64,000 bases of DNA from Marinobacter szutsaonensis (GCF_039523335.1 NZ_BAAAFC010000001.1:2232001-2296000); one strand, 5' to 3'; counted from the stretch's first letter, positions 38,347 to 48,575 are shown. Notes: generated by a model from the letters alone, not told the origin. A program made the numbers and translations.

Positions 38347-39543
38347 ATGGATATTCATTTCACCCCCGAAGAGCTGGCTTTCCGCAGTGAGGTACGGGCC
38401 TTTCTGGAACAGAATCTGCCGGCTGATATTGCCGAGAAAGTCCGTCTGGGCCGTCGACTCTCCAAAGAGGATCACCAGCGCTGGCAGAAGATCCTCAACA
38501 AGCAGGGCTGGTATGCCGTTAACTGGCCGGTGGAGTATGGCGGCACCGGCTGGTCCGTGGTTCAGAAGCACATCTTTGACGAGGAGTGTGCCGCTGCCGG
38601 AGCGCCCAGGTTGGTCGCCTTCGGCGTGAATATGGTCGCGCCGGTCATCATCAAGTTTGGCACCCAGGCCCAGAAGGATTACTACCTCCCACGGATTCTG
38701 CGCAGCGAGGACTGGTGGTGCCAGGGCTATTCCGAGCCCGGTGCCGGTTCCGACCTCGCTTCCCTGAAAACTCGGGCCGAGCGCGATGGCGATCATTACG
38801 TGGTTAATGGTCAGAAGACCTGGACCACCCTCGGCCAGCATGCCAACCGGATTTTCTGTCTGGTCCGCACCGACCCTTCGGCAAAGAAGCAGGAGGGCAT
38901 CTCGTTCCTGTTGATCGACATGGATACCCCCGGCATTACTGTGCGTCCGATCATCACCCTGGATGGCGAACACGAGGTCAACGAGGTGTTCTTCGACAAC
39001 GTTCGGGTGCCGGTAGAAAACCTGGTGGGCGAGGAGAACAAGGGCTGGACCTGCGCCAAGTACCTGCTCACTCACGAGCGCACCGGTCAGGCTGGCATCG
39101 GACTCTCCAAGGCGGCCCTGGCCCACCTGAAAGACATTGCCGGCGCCGAGACTGTGGCCGGCCGGCCACTGATTGACGACCCGTTGTTCCGCGCCCGTAT
39201 TGCCGAGGTGGAAATGCGCCTGATGGCGGTGGAAATGAGCACCCTGCGGATTCTGGCCGCCACCCGCGACGGTGGCGTACCGGGCGCTGAGAGTTCATTG
39301 CTGAAGATCCAGGGCTCCGAGATCCGGCAGGCGATCAGTGGTCTGATGCGCAAGGCGCTCGGACCCAATGCACTGCCATTCCTGGAGCCCGAGCTGGAGC
39401 CGGAGTTTGACGGCGAGCCGTTGTACCGGGATTACAGTGCCTCCCCGGCTAGCCAGTATTTCAATCTGCGCAAACTGTCGATCTACGGCGGGTCCAACGA
39501 AATTCAGAAGAACATCATCGCCAAGCAGGTTCTGGAGCTGTAG
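38347..39543 (+). CDS. pimC: Acyl-CoA dehydrogenase, probable pimeloyl-CoA dehydrogenase large subunit
   Basis: A 398-residue acyl-CoA dehydrogenase with YSEPGAGSDLASLKTRAERDGDHYVVNGQKTWTT (flavin site) and the C-terminal SIYGGSNEIQKNIIAKQVLEL. In Rhodopseudomonas such a protein pairs with a smaller acyl-CoA dehydrogenase (PimD) to oxidise pimeloyl-CoA; here the paired arrangement is the same, with 9 bp between the genes. Start 38347 has AGGAG and fits family length. Exact substrate is inferred from the surrounding ring-cleavage genes, whose product is pimeloyl-CoA. Confidence 0.75.
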   Translation: MDIHFTPEELAFRSEVRAFLEQNLPADIAEKVRLGRRLSKEDHQRWQKILNKQGWYAVNWPVEYGGTGWSVVQKHIFDEECAAAGAPRLVAFGVNMVAPVIIKFGTQAQKDYYLPRILRSEDWWCQGYSEPGAGSDLASLKTRAERDGDHYVVNGQKTWTTLGQHANRIFCLVRTDPSAKKQEGISFLLIDMDTPGITVRPIITLDGEHEVNEVFFDNVRVPVENLVGEENKGWTCAKYLLTHERTGQAGIGLSKAALAHLKDIAGAETVAGRPLIDDPLFRARIAEVEMRLMAVEMSTLRILAATRDGGVPGAESSLLKIQGSEIRQAISGLMRKALGPNALPFLEPELEPEFDGEPLYRDYSASPASQYFNLRKLSIYGGSNEIQKNIIAKQVLEL

Positions 39544-39552
39544 GAGGGCGCC

Positions 39553-40707
39553 ATGAATTTTGAATTGAATGAAGAACAACAGATGCTGGCGGACACCGTT
39601 GAGCGTCTGGTCCGAAACACCTATGGCTTTGAGCAGAGAGAGGCTTTTTACCAGAGTCCCCAGGGGTACAGTCCCGAGTTCTGGCGGCAGTTGTCGGAGC
39701 TCGGCATCACCTCCGTACCGATTGCGACTGACTATGAAGGTTTTGGCGGCACCGGCGTCGAGAACATGCTGGTGATGAAGGAACTTGGGCGTGGCCTGTG
39801 CCTCGAACCTTACCTGCACTCCCAGGTATACGCGGCCGGCCTGATCCAGCAGCTTGGCTCCGTGGAGCAGCGGCAGAAAATCCTGCCGTCAGTGGCATCG
39901 GGCGAACAGTTGCTGGCGGTGGCAGACGAAGAAGCGGGCACCCACTTCCATCCGGAGGCCAGCGAATGCACCGCCGTTCCCTGTGAACGGGGCTGGCGTC
40001 TGAGTGGCCACAAACGAGTGGTTATCGGGGGCGAGCTTGCCCACACTATTCTGGTAACCGCCCGAATGAGTGACGGAGACGGGGTCAGCCTGTTTTTGCT
40101 GGACCCGGCAGCGGAGGGAGTCTCTCGCACCGGCTACCCCTGCATTGACGGCCCCAGGGCCTGTGATCTGGAGCTCTCCGACGTCTACGTTGAGGCGGAT
40201 GCTCTGATCGGCCCCGCGGGCAAGGCGGGGCCGGCACTGGCCTACCAGCGCGGCCGGGCTTTGGCGGCGCAGTGCGCCGAGGCGCTGGGCAGTATGGAAG
40301 AAGCCTTCCGTCTGACTCTGGAGTACCTGAAAACCCGCCAGCAGTTCGGCTCGCCGATTGGCCGTTTCCAGGCCCTGCAGCACCGGATGGCGGAAATGCG
40401 GGGAGAGCTGGAGCTGGCCCGCTCAATGACCATTCTGGCGGCATGCGTGGCAGATGACCCGGATTCGAGCGAGCGCAGCCGCCGGCTGGCAGCCGCCAAG
40501 TTTGTCGTCGCCCGGGCGTCAGAGCTGATTGCAGAGCAGTCCATACAGTTGCATGGGGGCATCGGCATGACCTGGGAATACTCACTGGCACACCACGCCA
40601 AGCGCCTGGTGATGCTCACCCATCAGTTCGGGGACGACGATTTCCACCTCGGACAGTATTCGGCTCTGCTGGAGATTCCCCGGCAGGCTTCACGGCAGGT
40701 GGCCTGA
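39553..40707 (+). CDS. pimD: Acyl-CoA dehydrogenase, probable pimeloyl-CoA dehydrogenase small subunit
   Basis: A 384-residue acyl-CoA dehydrogenase paralogue, more divergent in the flavin region ([19 protein letters not shown] in place of the usual TEPxxGSD loop), as in the small subunits of heteromeric enzymes. The C-terminal part keeps [21 protein letters not shown] and [21 protein letters not shown]. It is 9 bp from pimC and should form a complex with it. Confidence 0.75.
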   Translation: MNFELNEEQQMLADTVERLVRNTYGFEQREAFYQSPQGYSPEFWRQLSELGITSVPIATDYEGFGGTGVENMLVMKELGRGLCLEPYLHSQVYAAGLIQQLGSVEQRQKILPSVASGEQLLAVADEEAGTHFHPEASECTAVPCERGWRLSGHKRVVIGGELAHTILVTARMSDGDGVSLFLLDPAAEGVSRTGYPCIDGPRACDLELSDVYVEADALIGPAGKAGPALAYQRGRALAAQCAEALGSMEEAFRLTLEYLKTRQQFGSPIGRFQALQHRMAEMRGELELARSMTILAACVADDPDSSERSRRLAAAKFVVARASELIAEQSIQLHGGIGMTWEYSLAHHAKRLVMLTHQFGDDDFHLGQYSALLEIPRQASRQVA

Positions 40708-40750
40708 CAGCCAGCCATCAAGACAAGATCAACAAACGGAGACAACCAAC

Positions 40751-41932
40751 ATGGCCAACCAAGCAAGTTTCAACTGGGAAGACCCGCTGTTGCTGGACCA
40801 GCAGCTGACCGAAGAAGAGCGCATGGTGCGCGACAGTGCCCGCCAGTTTGCCGAAAGCAAGCTCCGGCCCCGGGTGCTGGAAGCCTTCCGCAACGAGAAG
40901 ACCGATCCGGAGATCTTCCGGGAAATGGGCGAGACCGGCCTGCTCGGCGCCACCATCCCCGAGCAGTACGGTGGCAGCGGCCTGAACTACGTGTGCTATG
41001 GCCTCATTGCCCGGGAAATCGAGCGGGTGGATTCCGGTTACCGTTCCATGATGAGTGTGCAGTCGTCCCTGGTGATGGTGCCCATCTACGAATTCGGCAA
41101 TGAGGAAACCCGCCAGAAGTACCTGCCGAAACTGGCCTCCGGCGAGTGGATCGGCTGCTTCGGCCTGACCGAGCCGGATCACGGTTCCGACCCCGGCAGC
41201 ATGGCGACCCGGGCGCGCAAGGTGGACGGAGGTTACCGCCTCACCGGCAGCAAGATGTGGATCACCAACAGCCCGATTGCCGATGTGTTCGTGGTCTGGG
41301 CCAAGGACGATGATGGCGCGATCCGGGGCTTCGTGCTGGAGAAGGGCTGGGAAGGCCTGAGCGCACCGGCGATTCACGGCAAGGTCGGCCTGCGTGCTTC
41401 CATTACCGGTGAAATCGTCATGGACGGGGTGTTTGTCCCGGAAGAAAACGCCTTCCCGGACGTGCGGGGGCTGAAGGGCCCGTTTACCTGCCTGAACTCG
41501 GCCCGTTATGGCATTTCCTGGGGTGCCCTTGGCGCCGCCGAGGACTGCTGGCACACCGCCCGTCAGTACGTGCTCGATCGCAAACAGTTCGGTCGGCCGC
41601 TTGCGGCCAACCAGCTGATCCAGAAGAAGCTGGCGGACATGCAGACCGACATTACCCTGGCGCTGCAGGGGTGTCTGCGCCTTGGTCGCATGAAGGACGA
41701 AGGTACGGCGGCTGTGGAAATCACCTCCATCATGAAGCGCAATTCCTGTGGCAAGGCCCTGGATATCGCCCGCCTGGCCCGGGACATGCTCGGTGGCAAC
41801 GGCATCAGTGACGAATTCGGGGTGGCGCGGCACCTGGTGAACCTGGAAGTCGTGAACACCTACGAAGGCACCCACGATGTGCATGCCCTGATTCTGGGCC
41901 GTGCCCAGACCGGTATTCAGGCCTTCTTCTGA
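40751..41932 (+). CDS. gcdH: Glutaryl-CoA dehydrogenase
   Basis: A 393-residue FAD enzyme that oxidises and decarboxylates glutaryl-CoA to crotonyl-CoA. It matches the family in [32 protein letters not shown] at the start, [40 protein letters not shown], and the tail [25 protein letters not shown], with the catalytic base Glu in YEGTHD. As the last gene after pimD it completes the path: pimeloyl-CoA by beta-oxidation gives glutaryl-CoA. Confidence 0.93.
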   Translation: MANQASFNWEDPLLLDQQLTEEERMVRDSARQFAESKLRPRVLEAFRNEKTDPEIFREMGETGLLGATIPEQYGGSGLNYVCYGLIAREIERVDSGYRSMMSVQSSLVMVPIYEFGNEETRQKYLPKLASGEWIGCFGLTEPDHGSDPGSMATRARKVDGGYRLTGSKMWITNSPIADVFVVWAKDDDGAIRGFVLEKGWEGLSAPAIHGKVGLRASITGEIVMDGVFVPEENAFPDVRGLKGPFTCLNSARYGISWGALGAAEDCWHTARQYVLDRKQFGRPLAANQLIQKKLADMQTDITLALQGCLRLGRMKDEGTAAVEITSIMKRNSCGKALDIARLARDMLGGNGISDEFGVARHLVNLEVVNTYEGTHDVHALILGRAQTGIQAFF

Positions 41933-41958
41933 CATCTTTTTTATCATTTTTTCAGAAA

Positions 41959-41998
41959 GCGACCGCATTTTGCTGTAAATCGGTTAAAATGCGGTCGC
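41959..41998. repeat. 13-bp perfect inverted repeat after gcdH
   Basis: GCGACCGCATTTT (41959-41971) and AAAATGCGGTCGC (41986-41998) are perfect complements around a 14-base loop, 27 bp after the gcdH stop. Neither strand has a U-tract straight after the stem, so it is not a classic terminator; it may act with Rho, protect the mRNA 3' end, or be an operator. A shorter GACC/GGTC pair recurs at 42079-42094. The 260 bp gap to nhaB holds nothing else I can name. Confidence 0.6.
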
Positions 41999-42194
41999 CC
42001 AGCAGGGCTTTATTTAGTAATATTACGAAAATATTCGGGGTCGGCGAGAGCAGCCGGTCTTTCTTGTTGTTATTAAGACCAAAAGCGGTCAAAAAATGTA
42101 CCTTCGGACCACGCCCCGGTACATAAATATCAAGGAAGATTCGGGCCCTTCGCCACATAATTCCAACAATCCGTTTTCTCAGAAGATCTCTGCA

Positions 42195-43700
42195 ATGCCC
42201 ACTACCGTGTTTTCCGGCTTCACCCACAATTTCCTTGGCAAGGCGCCTGTCTGGTACAAGCAGGCCATACTGCTGTTCCTGATTGCCAACCCGATTGTGA
42301 TGTATGTGCTTGGCCCGGGCGTGGCGGGGTGGTTGCTGATCGGCGAGTTCATTTTCACCCTGGCCATGGCACTGAAATGCTACCCGTTGCTGCCGGGGGG
42401 CCTGCTCGCGGTGGAAGCGTTGCTGATCGGGCTGACTACGCCGGATGCGGTGTATCTGGAGGTGCTGACCAACTTCCCGGTGATCCTGCTGCTGATGTTC
42501 ATGGTGGCCGGTATCTACTTCATGAAGGAACTGCTGCTGGTCACCTTCACCCAGATCCTGGTCGGAGTCCGCTCCAAGTCGGCGCTGTCCCTGCTGTTCT
42601 GCAGTGCGGCGGCGGTGCTTTCGGCGTTCCTGGATGCCCTGACCGTCACCGCGGTGATCATCTCCGTGGCAGTGGGCTTCTACTCGGTTTATCACAAGGT
42701 GGCGTCCGGTAAGGGCTACCAGCACTCTGACCACAACGCCAACAGTGACGAGGAAGTGATCGAGCTGCACCGGGAAGACCTGGAAAACTTCCGGGCCTTC
42801 CTGCGCAGCCTGTTGATGCATGGTGCTGTGGGTACCGCGTTGGGTGGCGTGACCACGATGGTGGGGGAGCCCCAGAATCTGCTGATTGCCAAGGTCGTGG
42901 GCTGGGATTTCATCGGCTTCTTCCTGAGCATGGCGCCGGTGAGTCTGCCCGTACTGGTGGGTGGTCTGGTGACCTGCTGGGCTTTGGAGAAGCTGCGCTG
43001 GTTCGGCTATGGCGGGCGTTTGCCGAAGCCCGTGCGCCGGGTGCTGGAAGAGTTCGCCGAGAACGAGCGCAACAAGCGTACCAAGGCGGATCAGGCGGCA
43101 CTGTGGGTGCAGGCTGCCGCGGCTGCAATCCTGGTTATCGGTCTGGCGTTCCACCTGGCAGAGGTGGGCCTGATCGGCCTGCTGGTGATTATCCTGGTTA
43201 CCTCCTTTACCGGCATCACCGACGAGCACCAGATCGGCAAGGCATTCCAGGAGTCCCTGCCGTTCACCTCACTTCTGGTGGTGTTTTTTGCCGTGGTTGC
43301 CGTTATCCACGAGCAGCACCTGTTCAAGCCGATTATTGATTACGTGCTCTCCCTGCCGGAAAGCGAACAGCCGGGCATGTTCTTCCTCGCCAACGGCCTG
43401 CTCTCCATGATCAGTGACAACGTGTTCGTGGCCACGGTTTACATCAGCGAGGTCAAACAGGCCCTGGATGCCGGCGCCATCAGTGTCGAGCATTTCCGGG
43501 ATCTGGCGGTGTCCATCAACACCGGCACCAACCTGCCCAGCGTGGCAACCCCCAACGGCCAGGCCGCCTTCCTGTTCCTGCTGACCTCCGCGATTGCTCC
43601 GCTGGTGCGCCTTTCCTACGGGCGCATGGTCTGGATGGCACTGCCCTACACCCTGGTGATGGGCGGCATTGGCCTGTATTTCGTGGTCTACCATATCTGA
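42195..43700 (+). CDS. nhaB: Na+/H+ antiporter NhaB
   Basis: A 501-residue inner-membrane antiporter with about 12 helices that expels sodium in exchange for protons. It follows NhaB throughout: [108 protein letters not shown] and [24 protein letters not shown]. In-frame codons reach back to 42096, but [18 protein letters not shown] at 42195 aligns with known NhaB N-termini. Fits a marine, salt-exposed host. Confidence 0.95.
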   Translation: MPTTVFSGFTHNFLGKAPVWYKQAILLFLIANPIVMYVLGPGVAGWLLIGEFIFTLAMALKCYPLLPGGLLAVEALLIGLTTPDAVYLEVLTNFPVILLLMFMVAGIYFMKELLLVTFTQILVGVRSKSALSLLFCSAAAVLSAFLDALTVTAVIISVAVGFYSVYHKVASGKGYQHSDHNANSDEEVIELHREDLENFRAFLRSLLMHGAVGTALGGVTTMVGEPQNLLIAKVVGWDFIGFFLSMAPVSLPVLVGGLVTCWALEKLRWFGYGGRLPKPVRRVLEEFAENERNKRTKADQAALWVQAAAAAILVIGLAFHLAEVGLIGLLVIILVTSFTGITDEHQIGKAFQESLPFTSLLVVFFAVVAVIHEQHLFKPIIDYVLSLPESEQPGMFFLANGLLSMISDNVFVATVYISEVKQALDAGAISVEHFRDLAVSINTGTNLPSVATPNGQAAFLFLLTSAIAPLVRLSYGRMVWMALPYTLVMGGIGLYFVVYHI

Positions 43701-43788
43701 CAAGTTGCGGGATTTGCGCCACGCGTCAGTGCAGACTCCCGAAGTTCTGGTACTCTAATCTGCAGAGAAATTTGCAGAACTGGAGATC

Positions 43789-44625
43789 ATGAATAGTCGC
43801 GCGCAGTTGTCCTCCGGATTCCGGGAGGTTCGGTTTACGGTCCGGTTTTGTGCCTGGGCGATCATGGCCCTGTTGGCTATCGCAGCCTCTTCGTCCGCTG
43901 CGGAGCCCACCGGGGATCGCCGGGTTATCACCATTGCCTACAACGAATTCCCGCCCTTTGCCCATCACACCCAATCCGGCGAGGCCTCCGGCCTGATTAT
44001 CGAAATGACCCGCAAGGTGGTTGAAGAGGCAGGCTATGAGCCCGAATTCCTGTTTCTGCCCATCAGCCGGATCTACCTCTACCTGAAAAACGGCACGGTG
44101 GATGCCTGGCCCGGGCTGACCAACATTCCCCAGCTGAAGGGGGAAGTCCTGGAAAGCTGGGCCCAACCACTCACTGTGCAGCTCAGCGCCTGGTACCTGG
44201 AGGGCAATCCGCCCCTGAATCACTTTGATGACCTCCAGGGCAAGACCGTGATCGTGATCGGAGGCTACACCTACGCCGGCATGATCCAGTGGTTGCGGGA
44301 GTCCGACCAGATTCTGGTCACCGAGGCTCCGAATCACCGGGCGGCCATCGATATGCTCAAGCGCCGGAGGGGCGACTACGTTCTGGATTACCGTGCACCG
44401 GTACAGGAAATCCTGACGGAACCGTCCGACCGCGTGGTGAGGGAATCGCAAGTCCGCTCCCGGACCGCAGCCTGGCTGTTCTCCCTCGCCAACCCGCGGG
44501 CGGCGATTCTCCGGGAAGAGTTTGATGACGCCTACCTGCGCCTGGTGCAGCGGGGTGAACTACCGGCGATCTACCCGAACAGCCATGGCTACGTGATTCC
44601 CGGTTTTCCCGAAGCCTACCGCTGA
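43789..44625 (+). CDS. Orphan periplasmic solute-binding protein (family 3-like)
   Basis: A 278-residue secreted protein with a long N-terminus and signal sequence ending about residue 38 (CAWAIMALLAIAASSSAAE). The mature part has the amino-acid-binding pattern ITIAYNEFPPFAHHTQSGEASGLIIEMTRKVVEEAG. The second lobe has GKTVIVIGGYTYAGMI. No permease or ATPase is next to it, so it may be a sensor or serve a transporter elsewhere. Start at 43789 after CTGGAG. Confidence 0.75.
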   Translation: MNSRAQLSSGFREVRFTVRFCAWAIMALLAIAASSSAAEPTGDRRVITIAYNEFPPFAHHTQSGEASGLIIEMTRKVVEEAGYEPEFLFLPISRIYLYLKNGTVDAWPGLTNIPQLKGEVLESWAQPLTVQLSAWYLEGNPPLNHFDDLQGKTVIVIGGYTYAGMIQWLRESDQILVTEAPNHRAAIDMLKRRRGDYVLDYRAPVQEILTEPSDRVVRESQVRSRTAAWLFSLANPRAAILREEFDDAYLRLVQRGELPAIYPNSHGYVIPGFPEAYR

Positions 44626-44637
44626 GTTCCGATTCGT

Positions 44638-45357
44638 TCAGGGCATGAGGATGAGGTCCCGGTACCAGGCAGTGGCTCGCTCTCCGGTGTTGTCCGAATC
44701 GGACATGATGGCGATACCCACCACCGGTGGCGGATCCTCGCCGAAGGCCTTGCGGTAGTCCGCCACGATATCCCGTTCCACGCTGACCCATTGGCCGACC
44801 TGACTGCCGCCGGAGTTTACCGCCACCATCATGGTCCGGTCAGTGTAGGAATTGGCGATGAATTCCCCCTCGGGCAGTTTGTTGGCCCAGATGTAATTGA
44901 GGGCATTGCCGGGCAGGGTCTCCCCGAACAGTACTTCCACCGTCTTGCGTTTGGCCCGCTCGAAGAACCCGGCGTCCTCGGGCTGGAACTCGAAGGCCAC
45001 GTAGATCCGGGCCGGGTAGTCGTCGCCGGATTTTTCCCGGGCGTTGCCGCCTTCGAACACGTTCGAGACCTTCCACTGCCAGGCCAGCTTCAGGCTGTTA
45101 TCCGGTTCCAGCTTCAGGCGGGTGATCAGACCTGAGGCACCACCCTCGGTGGTGGCCCTGACCACCTGTTGGCCATCCTCCTGCACGAGTTCATAGCGGG
45201 TGTGCCGGTCGATCTTCGGGAAGTGCAGCGGCTCCCAGCCATCATCCAGCGACCCGATCTGCGAGAAAGGCGGTATCGGATTGTTGACGGCCAGGGCCTG
45301 GGCGCCCAACGCCGCAGACACGGTGATGCCGGCCAGCCAGTACCAGCGAGAGTTCAT
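44638..45357 (-). CDS. DUF3047 family periplasmic protein
   Basis: A 239-residue protein with signal peptide MNSRWYWLAGITVSAALGAQALA. It matches DUF3047: GWEPLHFPKIDRHTRYELV, LKLAWQWKVSNVFEGGNAREKSGDDYPARIYVAFEF, NALNYIWANKLPEGEFIANSYT and the ending VVGIAIMSDSDNTGERATAWYRDL. The pattern suggests a beta-sandwich, maybe carbohydrate- or lipid-binding, but no function is established. It converges with the gene at 43789. Confidence 0.82.
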   Translation of the reverse strand: MNSRWYWLAGITVSAALGAQALAVNNPIPPFSQIGSLDDGWEPLHFPKIDRHTRYELVQEDGQQVVRATTEGGASGLITRLKLEPDNSLKLAWQWKVSNVFEGGNAREKSGDDYPARIYVAFEFQPEDAGFFERAKRKTVEVLFGETLPGNALNYIWANKLPEGEFIANSYTDRTMMVAVNSGGSQVGQWVSVERDIVADYRKAFGEDPPPVVGIAIMSDSDNTGERATAWYRDLILMP

Positions 45358-45413
45358 GGCCTACCCCTTGTGATGGTGTTTCAACGAAGACAGGGCAATG
45401 GCGGAAAAGTGCC

Positions 45414-45442
45414 TTGTCCCGATGCTGTTACGTGTATATAGT
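45414..45442 (+). promoter_or_regulatory. Probable promoter of the cobalamin riboswitch-nrdAB transcript
   Basis: TTGTCC (45414-45419) and TATAGT (45437-45442) lie 17 bp apart, just upstream of the riboswitch. A start near 45450 would include the whole aptamer in a 340-base leader. Confidence 0.6.
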
Positions 45443-45447
45443 GCTTC

Positions 45448-45650
45448 TATCCTTGGTCAACTACCAGATGTTGTGATCATTCACTGATCACCTCCGGTAG
45501 TCGGGAATCCGGTGAGAATCCGGAACTGACGCGCAGCGGTATTGGGGAACGAGCGTGGCACGATGACACTGGCATCCGCCGGGAAGTCGCCACGCAAGGC
45601 CGAATCGAACGATTCACGCCCCTGAGTCCGAAGACCTGCCAGGGATCAGG
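45448..45650 (+). promoter_or_regulatory. Cobalamin (adenosylcobalamin) riboswitch
   Basis: The leader of nrdA contains the conserved B12 aptamer elements in order: GGTAGTCGGGAATCCGGTGAGAATCC (45495 on), ACTGACGCGCAGCGGTA, a variable arm, GGGAAGTCGCCACGCAA and the B12 box GAGTCCGAAGACCTGCCAGG (45624-45645). The ends are approximate. In other bacteria such riboswitches turn off B12-independent ribonucleotide reductases when B12 is plentiful, because a B12-dependent class II enzyme can take over. Confidence 0.9.
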
Positions 45651-45676
45651 AGCCACTAACACCGGCTTCTGGACTG

Positions 45677-45757
45677 CACCTTCGCGACTCAGGGTGAGCA
45701 GACCGGTTCCCGTTGCCTGTTCTCCAGGCAAAGTGTGCCCCTGCATTCGCGAAGGTG
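45677..45757 (+). promoter_or_regulatory. Riboswitch expression platform: long-range 11-bp inverted repeat
   Basis: CACCTTCGCGA (45677-45687) is the exact complement of TCGCGAAGGTG (45747-45757), with a 59-base loop that contains another hairpin (GCCTG 45715-45719 with CAGGC 45725-45729). The 3' arm ends 32 bases before the nrdA ATG. No U-tract follows, so control by exposing or hiding the ribosome region or by RNA stability is more likely than termination. Confidence 0.55.
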
Positions 45758-45789
45758 AAATGGAACCAACGCGAACTCAGGAGAGCACC

Positions 45790-48552
45790 ATGACTGCTAC
45801 CGCCTTCGCCGAACCACCGGCAGCTTCCACCGATACCGAATCCCTTCAGGTAATTAAACGCAACGGCACCCTGGTTGGATTCAATCCGGCCAAAATCAGT
45901 GTTGCCGTCACCAAGGCCTTCCTTGCCGTGGAAGGTGACAAGGCCGCTGGCTCTGCCCGAATCAACGATGCCGTACACCGGGTGACCGAACAGGTGGTCC
46001 AGGCCATCAGCCGGCGCCTGAAAGCCGGCGGTAAAGTCCACATCGAGGATATCCAGGACCAGGTGGAACTGGCGCTGATGCGGGCCGAGGAACAGAAAGT
46101 GGCCCGGGCCTACGTGCTGTACCGGGAAGAGCATGCCCGCAAGCGTGCGGTGGAAGAACCCATGGAGGCGCACCCGCATCTGACCGTTAAAAAGGCGGAC
46201 GGCAGCATCGCCCCGCTGGATCTGGGCCTGATGAAGCTGCAGGTGGAACAGGCCGCCACCGGCCTCGACGGCATTGACGGCGAATCCCTGGTGGACGATG
46301 CCCTGCGCAACCTGTACGACGGCATCGAAGAAACCGAAGTGCTCTCGGCCTTGGTCATGACCGCCCGTAGCCGGATCGAGCAGGAGCCGGACTACAGCGC
46401 CGTCACCGCCCGCCTGCTGCTGGAACAGCTGCGACTTGAGGCTGCCGAGGCGCTGGACCTGCCCCGGAATCAGTCCTTGGCGGAGGTTTATCCACAGGCC
46501 CTGAGTGCGTTCATCCACGCCGGTATCCGTTACGAACTGCTGGACGAAGCCCTGGCGGCCTTCGATCTGGAGCGCCTCGGCGAGGCCCTGAAACCCGAGC
46601 GCGATCACCAGTTCGGCTTCCTCGGCCTGCAGACCCTTTACGACCGTTACTTCCTGCACTGGAACAAAGCCCGGCTGGAACTGCCCCAGGTGTTTTTCAT
46701 GCGCGTGGCCATGGGCCTGGCCCTGCGGGAAGACGACCCCAATGCCCGCGCCATCGAGTTCTACGAGTTGCTGTCCAGCTTCGACTACATGGCGAGCACG
46801 CCGACCCTGTTCAACTCCGGCACCCGACATTCCCAGCTGTCCTCCTGCTACCTGACCACCGTGCAGGACGATCTCGAAAGCATCTACGGCGCCATCCGCG
46901 ACAACGCCATGCTCTCCAAGTGGGCCGGCGGCCTGGGCAACGACTGGACCCCGGTGCGGGCGCTCGGCTCCCACATCAAGGGCACCAACGGCCAGAGCCA
47001 GGGCGTGGTGCCGTTCCTGAAAGTGGTGAACGACACCGCCGTGGCCGTCAACCAGGGTGGCAAGCGCAAGGGCGCGGTCTGCGCCTATCTGGAGAGCTGG
47101 CACCTGGACATCGAGGAATTCCTGGAACTGCGCAAGAACACCGGCGACGAGCGCCGCCGTACCCACGACATGAACACCGCCAACTGGGTGCCGGACCTGC
47201 TCATCGAGCGCATGCGCGAGGACCGCGACTGGACCCTGTTTTCCCCCAGCGACGTACCGGACCTGCACGACCTGTACGGCAACGCCTTCCGGGAGCGCTA
47301 CGAGCATTACGAAGCGCTGGCGGAGCAAGGCAGGATCAAGCTGGCGAAGAAAATCCCGGCCAAACAGCTGTGGCGCAAGATGCTGACCGTGCTGTTCGAG
47401 ACCGGCCACCCCTGGATCACCTTCAAGGACCCCTGCAACCTGCGCTCGCCCCAGCAGCACCGGGGCGTGGTTCACAGCTCCAACCTGTGCACCGAGATCA
47501 CCCTGAACACCCGCGAGGATGAGATTGCGGTCTGCAACCTGGGTTCGGTGAACCTGGCCGCCCATATCGTCGGCGGGGAGCTGAACGTGCAGCGCCTGGA
47601 ACGCACCGTCACCACCGCAGTACGGATGCTCGATAACGTCATCGATATCAACTACTACGCCGTGCCCCAGGCGCGGAACTCCAACCTGAAACACCGCCCC
47701 GTGGGCCTGGGCCTGATGGGCTTCCAGGACGCGCTCTACCAGCTGGGCCTGCCGTACTCCAGTCCCGAGGCGGTGGAGTTTGCCGATGTTGCCATGGAGC
47801 AGCTCAGCTACTTTGCCATCCGCGCCTCTGCCACCCTGGCGGGCGAACGCGGCGCCTACGAGACCTATGAAGGCTCACTCTGGCACCAGGGCATCCTGCC
47901 CATCGACTCTATCAACCTGCTGAAGAAAAACCGCCGGGATGGAGACTGCTCGGTGAACACCGACACGCGCCTGGACTGGACCCCGGTGCGTGATCTGATT
48001 GCCAAAAACGGCATGCGCAACAGCAACGTCATGGCCATCGCGCCCACCGCCACCATCTCCAACATCGTCGGAGTGTCCCAGTCCATCGAGCCGGCGTACC
48101 AGAACCTGTTCGTCAAATCGAACCTCTCCGGCGAGTTCACGGTGGTGAACCCCTCTCTGGTTCGTGACCTCAAGGCCGAGGGCCTGTGGGACAACGTCAT
48201 GGTCAACGACCTCAAGTACTTCGACGGCTCGGTGCAGCAGATCGACCGCATCCCGGCGGAACTGAAGGCCCGCTATGCGACCGCCTTCGAGATCGATGCG
48301 CGATGGCTGGTGGAAGCGGCTGCCCGGCGCCAGAAATGGCTCGACCAGGCCCAGAGCCTGAACCTGTATATGGCCGAACCCAGCGGCAAGAAGCTTGATG
48401 CCCTGTATCAGCTGGCGTGGGAGCGTGGGCTCAAGACCACCTATTACCTGCGTTCCCTGGGGGCCACCGGCGCCGAGAAAACCGCGCCGGTCGCCGCGCC
48501 GCAACCGCAGGTGTGTTCTATCGATAATCCGGACTGCGAAGCCTGTCAGTAA
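45790..48552 (+). CDS. nrdA: Class Ia ribonucleotide reductase, alpha subunit, with two ATP-cones
   Basis: NrdA reduces ribonucleotides to deoxyribonucleotides with NrdB. The 920-residue protein is longer than E. coli NrdA because of two N-terminal ATP-cones (VIKRNGTLVGFNPAKISVAV from about residue 19, and VKKADGSIAPLDLGLMKLQV from about residue 132), the allosteric on/off sites, as in Pseudomonas. Active-site parts are present: QLSSCYLTT, the thiyl-radical loop SNLCTEI, VCNLGSVNLA, and the C-terminal redox pair Cys916/Cys919 (CEAC). Start ATG 45790 follows GGAGAG. The B12 riboswitch controls it. Confidence 0.96.
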   Translation: MTATAFAEPPAASTDTESLQVIKRNGTLVGFNPAKISVAVTKAFLAVEGDKAAGSARINDAVHRVTEQVVQAISRRLKAGGKVHIEDIQDQVELALMRAEEQKVARAYVLYREEHARKRAVEEPMEAHPHLTVKKADGSIAPLDLGLMKLQVEQAATGLDGIDGESLVDDALRNLYDGIEETEVLSALVMTARSRIEQEPDYSAVTARLLLEQLRLEAAEALDLPRNQSLAEVYPQALSAFIHAGIRYELLDEALAAFDLERLGEALKPERDHQFGFLGLQTLYDRYFLHWNKARLELPQVFFMRVAMGLALREDDPNARAIEFYELLSSFDYMASTPTLFNSGTRHSQLSSCYLTTVQDDLESIYGAIRDNAMLSKWAGGLGNDWTPVRALGSHIKGTNGQSQGVVPFLKVVNDTAVAVNQGGKRKGAVCAYLESWHLDIEEFLELRKNTGDERRRTHDMNTANWVPDLLIERMREDRDWTLFSPSDVPDLHDLYGNAFRERYEHYEALAEQGRIKLAKKIPAKQLWRKMLTVLFETGHPWITFKDPCNLRSPQQHRGVVHSSNLCTEITLNTREDEIAVCNLGSVNLAAHIVGGELNVQRLERTVTTAVRMLDNVIDINYYAVPQARNSNLKHRPVGLGLMGFQDALYQLGLPYSSPEAVEFADVAMEQLSYFAIRASATLAGERGAYETYEGSLWHQGILPIDSINLLKKNRRDGDCSVNTDTRLDWTPVRDLIAKNGMRNSNVMAIAPTATISNIVGVSQSIEPAYQNLFVKSNLSGEFTVVNPSLVRDLKAEGLWDNVMVNDLKYFDGSVQQIDRIPAELKARYATAFEIDARWLVEAAARRQKWLDQAQSLNLYMAEPSGKKLDALYQLAWERGLKTTYYLRSLGATGAEKTAPVAAPQPQVCSIDNPDCEACQ

Positions 48553-48575
48553 CCACTTATTTTTTCTGAAAGCCC

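Noticed and set aside
45646..47694. 682-codon open frame on the minus strand across nrdA
   Set aside because: Antisense to nrdA and the B12 leader, low-complexity composition with no recognisable domain.
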